Part shown: positions 61,960 through 64,000 of the stretch, piece by piece
How the letters are laid out: each line of letters begins with the position of its first letter
Numbering within the stretch: the stretch's first letter is position 1
Assembly: GCF_048282545.1 (NCBI RefSeq)
Contig: NZ_CP182485.1
Coordinates: 1,240,001-1,304,000 of the forward strand
Length of the DNA: 64,000 bases
From: Opacimonas immobilis
GTDB lineage: Bacteria > Pseudomonadota > Gammaproteobacteria > Enterobacterales > Alteromonadaceae
Direction of reading: 5' to 3'
Made by a program: the position numbers and the translations under genes
The notes under the pieces: generated by a model
Databases searched by the model: none
What the model was told of the DNA's origin: nothing
Seen by the model: only the letters and a program-made list of their open reading frames with translations

Positions 61960-63123
61960 TTAAACTATGACATGTGGAATAAAGCGTGACATATCCTGTG
62001 TGATCATATTTGCATCTTCTCGAATCGATATCCCTGCAGGTAAGTCATCCACAAGCCAGGAGCCAATCAGAGTGTAGTGTTGTTCGAACTTTGGTAATTC
62101 GGTAAAAGCCTGATAAATATACCCTTCGTTTCCATAAGGACCATCTGAACTATAAGTTGTTTGTCCATCATTAATAATAATAATATTGGCACCTTCGCGA
62201 GAAAAGATCGGTTTTTTGACCCATTTACCGGTATCTATGTTGTTGGCTTCATCAGCAAAATAGGCTGGCAATAGATTAGGGTGATTGGGAAAGAGTTTCC
62301 ACAGCATAGGCAACAAGGCTTTATTCGAAATAATTGCTTTATAAGCAGGCTCTAGCCAATGCACTTGACTGGAATAAAGGTGCTCAGCAAAGGGATCGGC
62401 AAAAATGTTTTCCCATGGATAGAGTTTGAAACAATGCGAAATGACGCGGTCGAGTTTGTCGGTATAAAAGCCCTCAGGTGAGACCCCCATGTCTTCAATA
62501 AAAACAAAAAAGTCTCTTAGTCCGGCTTCTGCCGCGCAATCTTGTAAATACTGAACGGTTCCGCGATCTTCGATCGTGTCTTTGCAGCAAGCAAAGTGCA
62601 TTTGCGACATCTGATAGTACTCACGCAGATTGGCAAAGCGGTGCACAAGTTTCTCTTGTAGTGAATTAAACTGGTCAGTATGAGGAGGCAATATGCCACT
62701 TTGAACTTGTTCTTCTAACCACAGCCACTGCCAGAATCCGGTTTCATATAAACTCGTCGGCGTGTCTGCGTTGTTTTCGAGTAATTTGGCGGGGCCTTTG
62801 CCATTGTAGGCAAGGTCCATACGGCTATACAAACTGGGCGCTTTATGGATCCAGCTATCGCGTACCAAATCCCACATCGATTCGGGAATACAAAATTGTC
62901 GTAAATACTGCTCGTCATGCACGACCGCATCGACTACCGCTAGACACATCTGGTGCAGTTCTGCAGTCGGGTCTTCTATCTCTTGCTCAATTTGTTGGAG
63001 TGTAAATTGATAAAAAGCGGATTCATCCCAGTAAGGCTCGCCATACATGGTATGAAAGTGAAAGCCGTATTCGAGTGCTTTAGCTTGCCAGTTTGGACGT
63101 TCTGCGCAAGTTTGTCGAATCAT
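61960..63123 (-). CDS. Glutathionylspermidine synthase-like ATP-grasp protein (YgiC/YjfC)
   Basis: 387 residues of the GSP-synthase pre-ATP-grasp/ATP-grasp family: YGFHFHTMYGEPYWDESAFY, MDLAYNGKGPAKLLENNADTPTSLYE, LLPAYFADEANNID, WVKKPIFSREGANIIII and the C-terminal GSWLVDDLPAGISIREDANMITQDMSRFIPH motifs (nucleotide and metal residues). No amidase domain, unlike full E. coli Gss. Next to a DUF1190 gene as in E. coli ygiB-ygiC and yjfM-yjfC. The natural substrate is unknown; peptide-bond ligation is inferred. Confidence 0.88.
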   Translation of the reverse strand: MIRQTCAERPNWQAKALEYGFHFHTMYGEPYWDESAFYQFTLQQIEQEIEDPTAELHQMCLAVVDAVVHDEQYLRQFCIPESMWDLVRDSWIHKAPSLYSRMDLAYNGKGPAKLLENNADTPTSLYETGFWQWLWLEEQVQSGILPPHTDQFNSLQEKLVHRFANLREYYQMSQMHFACCKDTIEDRGTVQYLQDCAAEAGLRDFFVFIEDMGVSPEGFYTDKLDRVISHCFKLYPWENIFADPFAEHLYSSQVHWLEPAYKAIISNKALLPMLWKLFPNHPNLLPAYFADEANNIDTGKWVKKPIFSREGANIIIINDGQTTYSSDGPYGNEGYIYQAFTELPKFEQHYTLIGSWLVDDLPAGISIREDANMITQDMSRFIPHVIV

Positions 63124-63135
63124 TGCGTGCTGAAC

Positions 63136-63777
63136 CTAACCACCAAAACCTCGTGAGCTACTGCGGGTGGCAACGGATTTACCAAATCCACCTCTAGATA
63201 AGGTGCGACTCGCAGTTGGTTTGGCTTTGAAATCACTGCCGTATACTTTGGTCGCCGTTCTATGGGTGCCACCAAAGCTTTTGCCAGACGCGTCAAACCA
63301 TTGATTTCGCAAAGATGAGCGACGCGAATACGAAGTGAATAAAGGTTGAGAATAATAGCGTTTTTTCTTTTTTTTCTTAAAATCGATATCCCAATCATCA
63401 TCTTGAAACAGCATGCGACTTAGCATAAATCCGGCCATGAAAGGCATAAAGAAAGAGCCGTTTTCGTTGCTAACGTATTCACATCGGTCTTCACCAAATT
63501 CAAATTCGCAGTCGCGCTCATTACTGAATCGAGGTGCAGTTCTGACCGCGTCTTCAACCGCGCTTTCATAAGCATATTGGCACTGTTCAAAAAATCCTGG
63601 GTTGTTGTCGGTACACTCACCTAGTGAGCGATAGATATCAGCGACTTCGGGTTCTTCACCGCAACCCGATAATAAAACCGCAGCAATTCCTACAGCTAGC
63701 GGTTTGACAGCAAATACTTTGCGGTAACGATTAAGCTGGATGGCGCTGCGTTTGGTACTTTTTGAGGACATGGTCAT
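63136..63777 (-). CDS. DUF1190 family lipoprotein (YgiB-like)
   Basis: 213 residues from ATG 63777 (AGGA six bases upstream). After a basic N-terminus with helix KPLAVGIAAVLLSGCGEEPE it has a lipobox (LLSGC), the ECTDNNPGFFEQCQYAYESAVEDAVRTAPRF motif typical of DUF1190 with cysteine pairs, then a Ser/Arg/Gly-rich, poorly ordered C-terminus (SRGGFGKSVATRSSSRGFGG). Conserved partner of the YgiC-like ligase. Confidence 0.85.
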   Translation of the reverse strand: MTMSSKSTKRSAIQLNRYRKVFAVKPLAVGIAAVLLSGCGEEPEVADIYRSLGECTDNNPGFFEQCQYAYESAVEDAVRTAPRFSNERDCEFEFGEDRCEYVSNENGSFFMPFMAGFMLSRMLFQDDDWDIDFKKKKKKRYYSQPLFTSYSRRSSLRNQWFDASGKSFGGTHRTATKVYGSDFKAKPTASRTLSRGGFGKSVATRSSSRGFGG

Positions 63778-63788
63778 GGTAAGTCCTT

Positions 63789-64000
63789 TTAGTAAGACAT
63801 GCAAGCTGCGTTTAGAATACCCACGGCCACAGAAACCAAACCAAGCATGACCCCCGCAGACGTTTCATTGTTTTCAATACGTTCACTAATCATTGGCATG
63901 AACGTCAGCTTGAGTATGACAAAAGCCAGAAGCTGAGCAACCAAAGCGACCAACGCCCATACGATAAAATCTATATAAGCAACGGAATTACTTGCAGCAC
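63789..64000 (-). CDS. DUF350 family membrane protein (YjfL-like), 3' part
   Basis: Open to the right edge; 70 C-terminal residues translated by eye from the minus strand. They contain IDFIVWALVALVAQLLAFVI then a charged loop and GVMLGLVSVAVGILNAACMSY, the closing block of DUF350 (YjfL) proteins. It lies 11 bases from the DUF1190 start, so DUF350, DUF1190, the YgiC-like ligase and the VC0807-like gene form one operon. Start lies outside the window. Confidence 0.85.
   Translation of the reverse strand, partial: AASNSVAYIDFIVWALVALVAQLLAFVILKLTFMPMISERIENNETSAGVMLGLVSVAVGILNAACMSY

Noticed and set aside
1..64000. CRISPR array, insertion sequence, prophage, integron, tRNA or rRNA
   Set aside because: No regularly spaced direct repeats, transposase or integrase motifs, or tRNA-like cloverleaf were seen in the gaps; tRNA absence rests on reading by eye.

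Overview
The window is a stretch of chromosome from a Gram-negative gammaproteobacterium. The best fit is a marine Alteromonadales species of the Alteromonas/Glaciecola/Paraglaciecola type; this is an inference from gene content and order, not from a database search. Supporting points are the aceE-aceF-lpdA operon, the ygfB-pepP-ubiH and 6S RNA-fau-rpiA-serA neighbourhoods, a long-form isocitrate lyase next to malate synthase G, and a large exosortase A (XrtA)/PEP-CTERM exopolysaccharide locus. I see no insertion sequence, prophage, CRISPR array, tRNA or rRNA.

Layout. (1) 1-4.5 kb: pyruvate dehydrogenase complex (aceE 3' end, aceF with three lipoyl domains, lpdA with its own promoter and a terminator). 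(2) 4.5-10.5 kb: a DUF1289 protein, a DUF481 outer-membrane protein, then on the minus strand 6S RNA, ribokinase, nucleoside hydrolase, 5-formyl-THF cyclo-ligase, rpiA and serA. Together the ribose genes form a nucleoside-to-pentose-phosphate route. (3) 10.6-13.6 kb: ygfB-pepP-ubiH. (4) 13.7-45.6 kb: the XrtA exopolysaccharide locus. It holds the ATPase, outer-membrane barrel, tyrosine autokinase, chain-length protein and export lipoprotein. These are followed by the priming sugar transferase, deacetylase, exosortase A and a plus-strand run of glycosyltransferase and modifying genes to 30.06 kb. A long minus-strand operon (45.56 down to 30.02 kb) meets this head-on and carries flippase, polymerase/ligase, glycosyltransferases, asparagine-synthase-like amidotransferase, FemAB and GNAT transferases, a second deacetylase and a RIFT-barrel lyase-like protein. 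(5) 45.7-49.5 kb: a secreted protein with a degenerate PEP-CTERM tail behind a good sigma-54 promoter, an E1-like (ThiF) enzyme paired with an exosortase-type acyltransferase, and a DUF218 membrane protein. (6) 49.5-54.4 kb: a trypsin-like protease, then a compact operon (Tat-signal protein, PqqD-like peptide binder, HprK-like kinase, nucleotidyltransferase, UDP-glucuronate-type epimerase) that also has a sigma-54-like promoter. This looks like a peptide- or protein-modifying system and is the most interesting part of the window. (7) 54.5-59.5 kb: glyoxylate shunt (glcB, a LysR regulator, aceA) with matching dyad operators at the aceA and glcB promoters. (8) 59.8-64 kb: an alkaline phosphatase lipoprotein behind a Pho box, and a DUF350-DUF1190-glutathionylspermidine-synthase-like-VC0807-like operon running off the right edge.

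How the parts fit: the XrtA locus makes, modifies and exports a surface polysaccharide and processes PEP-CTERM proteins. The sigma-54-like promoters at 46.78 and 50.42 kb suggest that the PEP-CTERM protein and the HprK/PqqD module may share control with that system. The flanking genes are ordinary core metabolism.
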